Source of the DNA: Wenzhouxiangella sp.
GTDB lineage: Bacteria; Pseudomonadota; Gammaproteobacteria; Xanthomonadales; Wenzhouxiangellaceae
Assembly: GCA_018400355.1 (NCBI GenBank)
Contig: JAGYMV010000045.1
Location: 1-6,183, forward strand
Direction of reading: 5' to 3'
DNA length: 6,183 nt
This document shows positions 1 to 6,114 of this stretch, one piece after another (position 1 is the first letter of the stretch; each line of letters begins with the position of its first letter). Made by a program: the position numbers and the translations under genes. The notes under the pieces are model-generated. The model had not been told where the DNA came from. It was given only the letters and a program-made list of their open reading frames with translations, and made no database searches.

Positions 1-59
1 CAGCGCCAGCGCAGCCGGCGAACCTCATCGGACACTGGATTGGATGGTGGCGTTGACAT
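1..59 (-). CDS. sdhE: SdhE, FAD assembly factor for succinate dehydrogenase (partial, 3' end cut by window edge)
   Basis: Only the first 19 codons and two bases of the next are in the window. The translation is MSTPPSNPVSDEVRRLRWR, and the leftover bases TG fit a Cys codon. The end matches the start of the SdhE/YgfY/SDHAF2 (DUF339) family, where R-(L/I)-x-W-x-C is followed by the RRGM-x-E-L-D motif; that RGxxE motif itself lies outside the window. Family members are small cytoplasmic proteins that promote covalent attachment of FAD to the SdhA histidine. The ATG lies 11 bases downstream of the sdhB stop, with a weak GGGCTGG ribosome-binding candidate, so it is very probably the last or a late gene of the sdh operon. 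The identification rests on about 10 informative residues plus the sdhB-sdhE order common in proteobacteria. Confidence 0.8.
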   Translation of the reverse strand, partial: MSTPPSNPVSDEVRRLRWR

Positions 60-70
60 GCCAGCCCGAA

Positions 71-856
71 CTACAGACTGCGTCGCGCCAGCATCATTTG
101 CTTGATTTCGGCGATGGCTTTGGCTGGGTTGAGGCCTTTGGGGCACGTCCGAGCACAGTTCATAATGGTGTGGCAGCGATAGAGCTTGAAAGGATCTTCG
201 AGCTCATCCAAGCGCTCGCCGGTTGCCTCATCCCGCGAGTCGACCAACCAACGATAGGCTTGAAGCAAAATGGCTGGGCCCAAATAGCGGTCGCCATTCC
301 ACCAGTAACTGGGGCATGAGGTCGAGCAACACGCACACAAAATACACTCATATAAGCCATCGATCTTGGCGCGGTCTTCATGCGACTGCAACCGCTCTTT
401 GTCTGGTGAGGGCGCACTCTGTGTCCGAATCCAGGGCTTGATGGAAGCATATTGTGCGTAAAAATGCGTCAAATCCGGCACCAAATCCTTGATGACCGGC
501 AAGTGTGGCAACGGATAGAGCTTGACATCGCCTTTGATTTCATCAATCGCGGTGATGCAGGCCAGTGTGTTCACACCGTCAATATTGAATGCACAAGAAC
601 CACAGATGCCCTCTCGGCATGAACGCCTGAAGGTCAGCGTTGGGTCCATTTCATTTTTGATCTTAATCATGGCGTCGAGCACCATTGGACCGCAATCGTC
701 TAAGTCGATCTCATAGCGATCCACTCGAGGATTTTCAGCGTCATCTGGGCTCCAGCGGTAGACCTGAAAGGTCTTGACCCGCTTTGCGCCATTTGGCGCA
801 GGGAAGTGTTGTCCTTTCTGAATACGTGAATTTTTCGGTAAACGAAACTCAGCCAT
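71..856 (-). CDS. sdhB: Succinate dehydrogenase iron-sulfur subunit SdhB
   Basis: This is the electron-transfer subunit of complex II, carrying electrons from the SdhA flavin to ubiquinone at the inner face of the membrane. All cluster ligands are visible in the 261 residues. The [2Fe-2S] ligands are C80, C85, C88 and C100 (CREGICGSC). The [4Fe-4S] ligands are C171, C174, C177 and C238. The [3Fe-4S] ligands are C181, C228 and C234. The Trp pair in CPSYWWNGDRYLGPA lies at the quinone-site position. The protein is about 22 residues longer than E. coli SdhB (238) at the N-terminus (MAEFRLPKNSRIQKGQHFP). That extension and the YWWNGDRYLGPA segment are typical of alphaproteobacterial, mitochondrial and Xanthomonas-type enzymes. 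The ATG follows the sdhA stop by 20 bases, with AAGGA at 869-873, 12 bases upstream, which is slightly long. It stops (TAG) just before sdhE. No key residue is missing. Confidence 0.97.
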   Translation of the reverse strand: MAEFRLPKNSRIQKGQHFPAPNGAKRVKTFQVYRWSPDDAENPRVDRYEIDLDDCGPMVLDAMIKIKNEMDPTLTFRRSCREGICGSCAFNIDGVNTLACITAIDEIKGDVKLYPLPHLPVIKDLVPDLTHFYAQYASIKPWIRTQSAPSPDKERLQSHEDRAKIDGLYECILCACCSTSCPSYWWNGDRYLGPAILLQAYRWLVDSRDEATGERLDELEDPFKLYRCHTIMNCARTCPKGLNPAKAIAEIKQMMLARRSL

Positions 857-876
857 GGTCGCAATCAGTCCTTAAA

Positions 877-2667
877 TTAGTAAGTTCGCGCCTTCGCAGG
901 CACCACTTCAACATCATCGCTTAATGTGTACATATGGACGGGCCGATAATCAATGGTGGTTTCACCATTTTCTTTTTCCCAAATCAGCGTGTGCTTCATC
1001 CATTGCTCATCGTTACGATCTGGAAAATCCTCGTGCGCGTGCGCGCCCCGACTCTCTTTCCTATTTTCAGCCGAGACCATGGTGGTCACCGCGTTACCCA
1101 ACAGGTTTCGAAGCTCGAGCGTTTCCACCAAATCTGAGTTCCAGATGAGCGACCGGTCGGTGACTTTGACATCATCAAAAGCAGCATTGACCTTCTGAAT
1201 GCTCTCAACACCTTCTGCCAACGTCTTCGAGGTTCTAAAGACCGCCGCATCGCGCTGCATCACCTGCTGCATCTCATCACGAATTTCAGCCGTTGTGGTG
1301 GAGCCATCGGCATGACGGACTTGATCAAACTGACCGATGATGGCGTCTGTTTTTTCAGGCGACAAAGTCCGGTGGTTTTGGCCAGGCTTGATGGTTTCAC
1401 CACAACGCTTGGCCACTGCGCGTCCGAACACAATCAAGTCGAGCAAGGAGTTTGAACCCAAACGATTGGCGCCATGCACCGACACACACGCCGCCTCGCC
1501 GATGGCATACAGCCCTGGAACCACTGCATCGGGATCACCGTCTCGCAACGTGACCACTTCGCCGTGGTAATTGGTGGGGATGCCACCCATGTTGTAATGC
1601 ACAGTCGGCAACACGGGGATGGGCTCTTTGGTCACATCCGCGCCGGCAAAAATGCGTGCTGTCTCAGCGATGCCTGGCAAACGTTCGTGGATCACATCGC
1701 CGCCTAGGTGCTGCAAGTTCAGATGGATGTGGTCACCTTTGGGCCCAACGCCACGTCCTTCCCGAATCTCAATGGTCATCGATCGAGAGACCACATCGCG
1801 AGAGGCCAAATCTTTCGCATTGGGTGCATAGCGCTCCATGAAACGCTCACCCTCGGAGTTGGTGAGGTAACCGCCCTCACCCCGAACACCTTCGGTGATC
1901 AGGCACCCTGCCCCATAGACACCTGTGGGGTGGAATTGCACAAACTCCATGTCCTGCAAAGGCAAGCCGGCGCGCAATACCATGCCGTTGCCGTCACCGG
2001 TGCAGGTGTGTGCCGATGTACACGAGAAATAGGCGCGGCCATAGCCACCTGTTGCCAAAATCACCGCGTGGGCACGAAACTCATGCAAGGTGCCGGTGGC
2101 CAGATCCCAGGCCATGACCCCACAACAGGTCCCATCGTCATCCATGATCAAGTCAAGGGCAAAATACTCAATAAAAAACTGCGCTTGGTGTTTCAAAGAC
2201 TGCTGGTAGAGGGTATGCAAAATGGCGTGCCCTGTCCGGTCTGCCGCCGCGCAGGTCCTTTGCGCTGTTCCTTCACCAAAACGCGTGGTCATTCCACCAA
2301 ACGGCCGCTGATAAATCTTACCCTCTTCCGTTCTGGAAAACGGCACCCCAAAATGCTCCAACTCAATCACCGATGGGATGGCTTCGCGACACATATACTC
2401 GATGGCGTCCTGATCCCCAAGCCAGTCAGACCCTTTGATGGTGTCGTACATGTGCCAGCGCCAGTCATCTTCACCCATGTTGCCCAATGCCGCACTCATG
2501 CCACCTTGAGCGGCCACCGTGTGCGAGCGAGTTGGGAATACTTTGCTGATGCAGGCGGTTGTCAGCCCAGTGGCGGCAAGGCCCATTGTGGCGCGCAAAC
2601 CCGCACCCCCAGCACCGATCACCAAGACATCGTATTCGTGTCGGGTTATAGCGTAGGACTGGCTCAT
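877..2667 (-). CDS. sdhA: Succinate dehydrogenase flavoprotein subunit SdhA
   Basis: Catalytic subunit that oxidises succinate to fumarate in the TCA cycle and passes electrons to SdhB, on the cytoplasmic side of the membrane. At 596 residues it has normal family length. The N-terminal FAD dinucleotide fold is seen at about 14-26 (VLVIGAGGAGLRA). The covalent-FAD histidine is H49 in RSHTVAAQGGM. Active-site residues align with E. coli H242, R286, H354 and R399 as H246 (QFHPTG), R290 (LASRD), H357 (PTVHYNMGGIPTN) and R402 (GANRLGSNSLLDL). The C-terminal segment WMKHTLIW resembles mitochondrial and alphaproteobacterial SdhA. The ATG directly abuts the sdhD TAA stop and has a good AGGAGC ribosome-binding site at 2672-2677, 4 bases from the start, which fixes the start. 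Flavinylation of H49 would depend on the adjacent sdhE product. Nothing is missing or frameshifted. Confidence 0.98.
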   Translation of the reverse strand: MSQSYAITRHEYDVLVIGAGGAGLRATMGLAATGLTTACISKVFPTRSHTVAAQGGMSAALGNMGEDDWRWHMYDTIKGSDWLGDQDAIEYMCREAIPSVIELEHFGVPFSRTEEGKIYQRPFGGMTTRFGEGTAQRTCAAADRTGHAILHTLYQQSLKHQAQFFIEYFALDLIMDDDGTCCGVMAWDLATGTLHEFRAHAVILATGGYGRAYFSCTSAHTCTGDGNGMVLRAGLPLQDMEFVQFHPTGVYGAGCLITEGVRGEGGYLTNSEGERFMERYAPNAKDLASRDVVSRSMTIEIREGRGVGPKGDHIHLNLQHLGGDVIHERLPGIAETARIFAGADVTKEPIPVLPTVHYNMGGIPTNYHGEVVTLRDGDPDAVVPGLYAIGEAACVSVHGANRLGSNSLLDLIVFGRAVAKRCGETIKPGQNHRTLSPEKTDAIIGQFDQVRHADGSTTTAEIRDEMQQVMQRDAAVFRTSKTLAEGVESIQKVNAAFDDVKVTDRSLIWNSDLVETLELRNLLGNAVTTMVSAENRKESRGAHAHEDFPDRNDEQWMKHTLIWEKENGETTIDYRPVHMYTLSDDVEVVPAKARTY

Positions 2668-3048
2668 TTAAGCTCCTGATGCGATAGAAAAGAGTGCAAA
2701 GACAACCAAAACCGCGGCCACCACAGCAGCCAGCTTGATCGCCACCAGCAAAATGATCTCTGTTGCACGGTGATGGATGTAATCTTCAATCACCACCTGT
2801 AGACCCAGCGTGGCGTGATACAGCGCCGTGAGCACAAACAAAGCCGCCAAAGCCGCCTGGATGGGCTGACCTAGCCATTCACTGGCCTCTTGATAATTGG
2901 CGCCTGCCAACACGGTGAACGCATAAACCACCCAGCCGATCAACACCAACAACAAAATGGCACTCAGCCGCTGTGCCCACCAGTGCCCCACACCGTCACC
3001 AGCCGAACCATGATTGAGCGCATTGGCGAGCGGATTTCTGAGCTTCAT
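2668..3048 (-). CDS. sdhD: Succinate dehydrogenase membrane anchor SdhD
   Basis: Second membrane anchor of complex II; with SdhC it binds haem b and forms the ubiquinone pocket. The 126 residues show three hydrophobic helices at about 27-48, 66-86 and 97-122. In LYHATLGLQVVIEDY, H78 corresponds to the E. coli SdhD haem ligand H71, and D89-Y90 to the quinone-site pair D82-Y83 with identical 11-residue spacing. I chose the ATG at 3048 rather than the in-frame ATG at 3153. It creates a 4-base ATGA overlap with the sdhC stop, is preceded by GGGGG (3056-3060) 7 bases upstream, and yields a normal-length protein starting MKLRNPLANALNHG. The upstream extension would overlap sdhC by over 100 bases and has no anchor-like sequence. 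The TAA stop is immediately followed by the sdhA ATG, suggesting translational coupling on both sides. Confidence 0.94.
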   Translation of the reverse strand: MKLRNPLANALNHGSAGDGVGHWWAQRLSAILLLVLIGWVVYAFTVLAGANYQEASEWLGQPIQAALAALFVLTALYHATLGLQVVIEDYIHHRATEIILLVAIKLAAVVAAVLVVFALFSIASGA

Positions 3049-3422
3049 AGCCACACCCCCCAGCTGATCACCGTGAGCGTGATGGCCACAACCACCACCG
3101 TCATCCCGGAAACAAACGCGCCTTTGAGATCCAACAAGTACCCGGCATCCCAAAACAGGTGTCGAACGCCGTTACATAAGTGATAAAAGAGCGCAAAGGT
3201 CCAAGCAACCCAAGCGATGGTCATCAATGGCTGCGAGTAAAACGCCTGGACAGAGGAAAATGCATCGGGCCCTGAACCCAAAGCCACGAGCCAGACCACC
3301 AGCGGAATCAGGCCCACACTCAGCAACACGCCAGTGAGGCGGTGGCTGATGGACAACACAGAGGTCCATTGTGGCCGATAGACTTGCAGGTGCGGTGAAA
3401 GAGGTCTTTCTTGCATCGACAT
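3045..3422 (-). CDS. sdhC: Succinate dehydrogenase cytochrome b556 subunit SdhC
   Basis: Membrane anchor subunit that ligates haem b and helps bind ubiquinone. With the start used here it has 125 residues and three hydrophobic helices at about 22-47, 62-85 and 104-124. The family opening RPLSPHLQVYR is clear. SISHRLTG supplies S24 and R28, matching E. coli S27 and R31 of the quinone site. FYHLCNGVRHLFWD supplies haem ligand H81 (E. coli H84) and D92 (E. coli D95). Start choice is uncertain: in-frame candidates are GTG 3434, ATG 3431, ATG 3422 and ATG 3416. I prefer 3422 because a GGGTGA sequence (3431-3436), complementary to the 16S rRNA tail, lies 8 bases upstream of it and is too close for the first two. 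The gene follows the DUF1674 gene by 46 AT-rich bases with no terminator and overlaps sdhD by 4 bases. Confidence 0.93.
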   Translation of the reverse strand: MSMQERPLSPHLQVYRPQWTSVLSISHRLTGVLLSVGLIPLVVWLVALGSGPDAFSSVQAFYSQPLMTIAWVAWTFALFYHLCNGVRHLFWDAGYLLDLKGAFVSGMTVVVVAITLTVISWGVWL

Positions 3423-3468
3423 AAATGACATCACCCAGTTTTTTTAAATTTGTTGAAAAACACTCAGC

Positions 3469-3636
3469 TTAAAAATCGATACAACGGCCATTTTTTTCCC
3501 AATCACCATAGCGTGTTGGCTCAAGACCCTCTTTCCGCCCGCCCACTTCTTTGGGGGCTAAAACAGCTGTTTTGGCCTCGGGTAGAGTGCGATCCTCTGA
3601 TGATGTTTTGGACTTTGCCGTATTATGTTCTTTCAT
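3469..3636 (-). CDS. DUF1674 protein, SDHAF4/Sdh8-like succinate dehydrogenase assembly factor
   Basis: A 55-residue protein whose second half carries the DUF1674 signature: VGGRKEGL at 31-38, then EPTRYGDWEKNGRCIDF at the extreme C-terminus. This matches the conserved C-terminal block (GGx-GxEPTRYGDWExxGRxxDF) of mitochondrial SDHAF4/Sdh8 and its alphaproteobacterial relatives. The N-terminal half is polar and charged, of low complexity and probably disordered, with no signal peptide or membrane segment. In eukaryotes the family binds flavinated SDHA before it joins SDHB and limits radical formation. A similar role here is inferred from the motif and from the position immediately upstream of sdhC on the same strand. 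I chose ATG 3636. The longer frame from ATG 3696 adds 20 residues unlike the family and would run through the likely promoter. No good ribosome-binding site precedes 3636, so a leaderless or short-leader transcript is possible. Confidence 0.85.
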   Translation of the reverse strand: MKEHNTAKSKTSSEDRTLPEAKTAVLAPKEVGGRKEGLEPTRYGDWEKNGRCIDF

Positions 3637-3644
3637 GAGCACAC

Positions 3645-3650
3645 AGTATA
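3645..3650 (-). promoter_or_regulatory. Candidate -10 box for the DUF1674-sdhCDAB-sdhE operon
   Basis: On the minus strand this reads TATACT, five of six matches to TATAAT, starting 14 bases upstream of the DUF1674 ATG. The predicted transcript start would be near 3638, leaving almost no leader. No convincing -35 hexamer is seen at 16-18 bases; TTGCCC (minus strand, 3671-3676) is the best nearby but has a 20-base spacer. The box shares bases with the plus-strand TATAAA. The assignment is tentative. Confidence 0.4.
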
Positions 3651-3652
3651 AA
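3647..3652 (+). promoter_or_regulatory. Candidate -10 box for ygfZ-purB
   Basis: TATAAA lies in the 71-base divergent gap, with transcription predicted to begin near 3659. If this is right, the TTG at 3657 could not be the ygfZ start, which supports ATG 3708 and a leader of about 50 bases. The -35 is weak; TTATGT at 3623-3628 with an 18-base spacer is the best candidate. Confidence 0.35.
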
Positions 3653-3707
3653 AGGTTTGACCTCGATATGGGCAAGCAATCCCGCCAAATGGCCACTATT
3701 TAATCGC

Positions 3708-4565
3708 ATGCAGCGACTGCCTCACCTCAACGCGATCAGAATCGAAGGCCAAGATGCGCTGGCATTTAGCCAGTCGCAGGTCACATCGGATCTTTTGGCC
3801 CTTGGCCCAGACCAATGGCAACCTGCTGCCTGGTGCAACGCCCAAGGCCAAGTCATTGTGGTCATGTTAGTCCGAGTCAGTGAATCTGGTGTGGACTGGG
3901 TCGTCCCGACAAACCAAGCCGCCAGCACCGCACGCGCGCTATCGCCCTACACCATTGGTCGCCAGGTCCGTGTGGGTGCGCCACAACCGGTCATGGGAGA
4001 CTGGTCGTCACCACAAACCGGCAAAGAACATCCGAGACTGGCCCATGACCCCGACCGCGTCTTGGTGGTGGCCGAAGCGGCCACGAACAGCACCGATGAC
4101 CCAGCAGGTGTCGCCAGCTGGCGCCGAGCCGATCTAGACGCTGGCTTGGCTTGGTTGTGCCCCGAGTTGAGCACGCGCTTCTTACCGCAATCCCTTGGGT
4201 TAGAGAGATTGGGTGGGCTCAGCTACAAAAAAGGGTGTTATCCGGGGCAAGAGGTGATTGCAAAAATTCACTACCGCGGTCAGATCAAACAACATCTGGT
4301 CTTGCTCTCGCTCCATGGCGACTCTCCCACGCTCAGCCCCGATCATCCTGTGTATGCGACAGGCGATGACCGCGACTCGGGCGCCAACAAACCCTGCGGG
4401 GTCATCATCGAACAAGCGGGTGACCATGCCTTGGCGGTGGTTCGAGCGACACTGAGCACCGGGGATGCCCTCTACACAGACTCAGCCAATGGGGCCAATG
4501 GCCGCATCCAAGTCGGGGAGATCAACGATCTCCCCACCGTTGAAAACCCAACTCCAGTATCATAA
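3708..4565 (+). CDS. ygfZ: YgfZ/COG0354 family folate-binding Fe-S cluster protein
   Basis: A 285-residue relative of the glycine-cleavage T-protein fold. E. coli YgfZ binds tetrahydrofolate and is needed for full activity of several Fe-S enzymes, including MiaB and reportedly succinate dehydrogenase. The diagnostic motif KKGCYPGQEVIAKIHYRG is at about 175-192, with the conserved cysteine at C177 (E. coli C228). It is preceded by the family segment STRFLPQSLGLERLGGLSY. The N-terminal part has IRIEGQDALAFSQSQVTSDL, matching the family's ITG-x-D...QGQVTxD block. It is shorter than E. coli YgfZ (326). The start is uncertain: ATG 3708 has no clear ribosome-binding site, while an in-frame TTG at 3657 would add 17 residues but has AAAAGG only one base upstream. 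It is divergent from the sdh operon and 6 bases before purB. The neighbourhood suggests support for SdhB cluster maturation, which is inference. Confidence 0.9.
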   Translation: MQRLPHLNAIRIEGQDALAFSQSQVTSDLLALGPDQWQPAAWCNAQGQVIVVMLVRVSESGVDWVVPTNQAASTARALSPYTIGRQVRVGAPQPVMGDWSSPQTGKEHPRLAHDPDRVLVVAEAATNSTDDPAGVASWRRADLDAGLAWLCPELSTRFLPQSLGLERLGGLSYKKGCYPGQEVIAKIHYRGQIKQHLVLLSLHGDSPTLSPDHPVYATGDDRDSGANKPCGVIIEQAGDHALAVVRATLSTGDALYTDSANGANGRIQVGEINDLPTVENPTPVS

Positions 4566-4571
4566 GACACC

Positions 4572-5951
4572 ATGGACAAATCCCCCTTAAACGCGCTCTC
4601 CCCACTCGATGGGCGTTATGCAAAAAAGCTTGAGCCTCTCGCCACCCTGTGCTCTGAAGCTGGCCTGATTCGACAGCGCGTCCGCGTCGAAACCGCTTGG
4701 TTCAAAGCGCTGGCCCAGTGCCCGGAGTTTTCGGCACTGCCGGCACTCGATGCAGGTGATGAGCGGTTCTTAGATGGGCTTTGGGAAGGCTTTGGCGACG
4801 AAGACGCCCAAGCGGTCAAAACCATTGAGGCCACCACCAATCACGACGTCAAGGCCGTCGAGTACTGGTTAAAAGACCAACTCGCCAAGCGCCCAACCTT
4901 GGCACCCCATGCTGAATTCATTCATTTTGCCTGCACCTCCGAAGACATCAACAACGTCGCTTGGGCGCTGATCTTGAAAACCGCGCTCGATGAGCAGATT
5001 GATCCTGTGTTGGCATCGCTTGACCAGCGCTTGGAATCCATGTCCATTGAGTTGGCCGATCAAGCCATGCTGTCACGGACCCACGGGCAAACGGCCAGCC
5101 CAACCACCCTGGGCAAGGAATTGGCCAATGTGGTGTTTCGCTTAAGACGACAACGTCGCGGTTTGGCTCAAATTGAGATCACCGCAAAACTCAATGGCGC
5201 GGTGGGCAATTTCAACGCGCACCTCATCGCCGCCCCCGAGGTCGACTGGCCGAGCCTGGCGCGTGATGTGATTGAAGATCTTGGTTTGGTCTGGAACCCG
5301 TACACCACACAGATCGAACCGCACGATTACATGGCCGAATTGGCCCATGCCTTGATGCGAATCAACACCATCTGCCTCGACCTGGCTCGGGACATTTGGG
5401 GCTACATCAGCTGGGGTTATTTTGCCCAAGAGTTGATCGAGGGTGAGGTCGGCTCTTCAACCATGCCCCACAAGATCAACCCCATTGATTTTGAGAACTC
5501 GGAAGGCAATCTGGGTTTGGCCAACGCCTTGTGGGGACACATGGCAGACAAGCTCCCCATTTCTCGCTTCCAGCGCGACTTGAGCGACTCAACCGTGCAA
5601 CGCAGTCTGGGCTCTGCGTTGGGCTACACCCTGCTTGCTTGGCATTCTCTGAGCCGGGGGTTGGGCCGCATCCGAGCCAATCGGCAGCCAATCGATGCGG
5701 ATCTGGCGGGGGCTTGGGAAGTGCTGGGCGAGGCGATTCAAACGGTCATGCGAGCCCACCAATTGCCCAACCCCTATGAGCGCCTGAAGTCACTCACCCG
5801 AGGGCAGACCATAGACGCCGAAGCCGTGCGTGGGTTCATCGAAACGCTTGAATTGCCTGAGACCGCCAAAGCCAAGCTGTTGGCATTGACGCCCCAGACC
5901 TATATCGGCAATGCCGAGGCCATGGCCGCTGGCATCCACCGATACGTCTAG
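4572..5951 (+). CDS. purB: Adenylosuccinate lyase PurB
   Basis: Catalyses two fumarate-releasing steps of purine synthesis: SAICAR to AICAR, and adenylosuccinate to AMP, in the cytoplasm as a homotetramer. At 459 residues it closely matches the E. coli-type enzyme (456) along its length. The opening is LNALSPLDGRY. Then come TTNHDVKAVEY at 88-98, HFACTSEDINN at 118-128, and the catalytic-acid region SRTHGQTASPTTLGKE with H171. The fumarase/aspartase superfamily signature GEVGSSTMPHKINPIDFENS spans 291-310, with the catalytic serine of the mobile loop at 295/296. The ATG is 6 bases after the ygfZ stop with no strong ribosome-binding sequence, so it is probably translated from a ygfZ-purB transcript. 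No defect is seen. Confidence 0.97.
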   Translation: MDKSPLNALSPLDGRYAKKLEPLATLCSEAGLIRQRVRVETAWFKALAQCPEFSALPALDAGDERFLDGLWEGFGDEDAQAVKTIEATTNHDVKAVEYWLKDQLAKRPTLAPHAEFIHFACTSEDINNVAWALILKTALDEQIDPVLASLDQRLESMSIELADQAMLSRTHGQTASPTTLGKELANVVFRLRRQRRGLAQIEITAKLNGAVGNFNAHLIAAPEVDWPSLARDVIEDLGLVWNPYTTQIEPHDYMAELAHALMRINTICLDLARDIWGYISWGYFAQELIEGEVGSSTMPHKINPIDFENSEGNLGLANALWGHMADKLPISRFQRDLSDSTVQRSLGSALGYTLLAWHSLSRGLGRIRANRQPIDADLAGAWEVLGEAIQTVMRAHQLPNPYERLKSLTRGQTIDAEAVRGFIETLELPETAKAKLLALTPQTYIGNAEAMAAGIHRYV

Positions 5952-5962
5952 ATGATGACTGG

Positions 5963-6018
5963 CTGCGGGGCGATGGAGCCAACCGGCGCCCGACTGCTCT
6001 TCAGCCGATAATCTTTTT
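5963..6018 (+). terminator. Possible weak rho-independent terminator after purB
   Basis: An imperfect stem can be drawn just after the purB stop. Outer arms are GGCTG (about 5962) and CAGCC (6002-6006), and inner arms CGGGGCG and CGCCCG pair with one bulged G. A TCTTTTT run follows at 6012-6018. The stem is irregular and the T-run is separated from it by several bases, so efficiency would be low and the call is tentative. Confidence 0.3.
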
Positions 6019-6029
6019 ACTCAAGGATA

Positions 6030-6047
6030 TGGGGCAAGACCGCCCCA
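6030..6047. repeat. Perfect 6-bp inverted repeat upstream of sucA
   Basis: TGGGGC, a six-base spacer AAGACC, then GCCCCA. No T-run follows on either strand, so it is not a standard terminator. The right arm sits exactly where a -35 hexamer would be (17-base spacer) for the TATAAT at 6065. It could be an operator for a regulator of sucA, but a short GC-rich palindrome may also be chance. Confidence 0.4.
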
Positions 6048-6064
6048 AACCCGCTCGTCATCGG

Positions 6065-6070
6065 TATAAT
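6065..6070 (+). promoter_or_regulatory. Consensus -10 box, candidate sucA promoter
   Basis: A perfect TATAAT, placed 44 bases before the sucA ATG, with predicted initiation near 6077 and a leader of about 38 bases. The expected -35 position holds GCCCCA, unlike TTGACA, and there is no TGn extension, so promoter activity may need an activator. Confidence 0.5.
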
Positions 6071-6114
6071 CAAAGGTTGAATTTTTGTGACCTCGGCACG
6101 AGTAGCCTCGGATC

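Noticed and set aside
1708..2679. Open frame of 323 codons on the plus strand
   Set aside because: It is fully antisense to sdhA, which has complete motifs and active-site residues. The antisense translation shows no recognisable domain and is a by-product of codon bias.
3049..3153. N-terminal extension of sdhD to the in-frame ATG at 3153
   Set aside because: It would overlap sdhC by over 100 bases, is rich in Gly, Cys, His and Arg with no family resemblance, and ignores the ATGA junction and GGGGG ribosome-binding site at 3048.
3450..3638. 62-codon plus-strand frame opposite the DUF1674 gene
   Set aside because: The minus strand carries the recognisable DUF1674 motif. The plus-strand translation has no known motif and no promoter or ribosome-binding support.
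3637..3696. Longer DUF1674 start at ATG 3696
   Set aside because: The extra 20 residues do not resemble the family, and this region holds the likely divergent promoter.
3657..3707. TTG 3657 as the ygfZ start
   Set aside because: AAAAGG is only one base from the TTG, and the TATAAA box would start transcription at or after it. It remains possible because family members often have a longer N-terminus.
5142..5429. 95-codon minus-strand frame inside purB
   Set aside because: It is antisense to a conserved and intact PurB region, with no recognisable product.
6092..6102. Small hairpin CTCG-GCA-CGAG in the sucA leader
   Set aside because: A four-base stem is too short to claim a regulatory structure.
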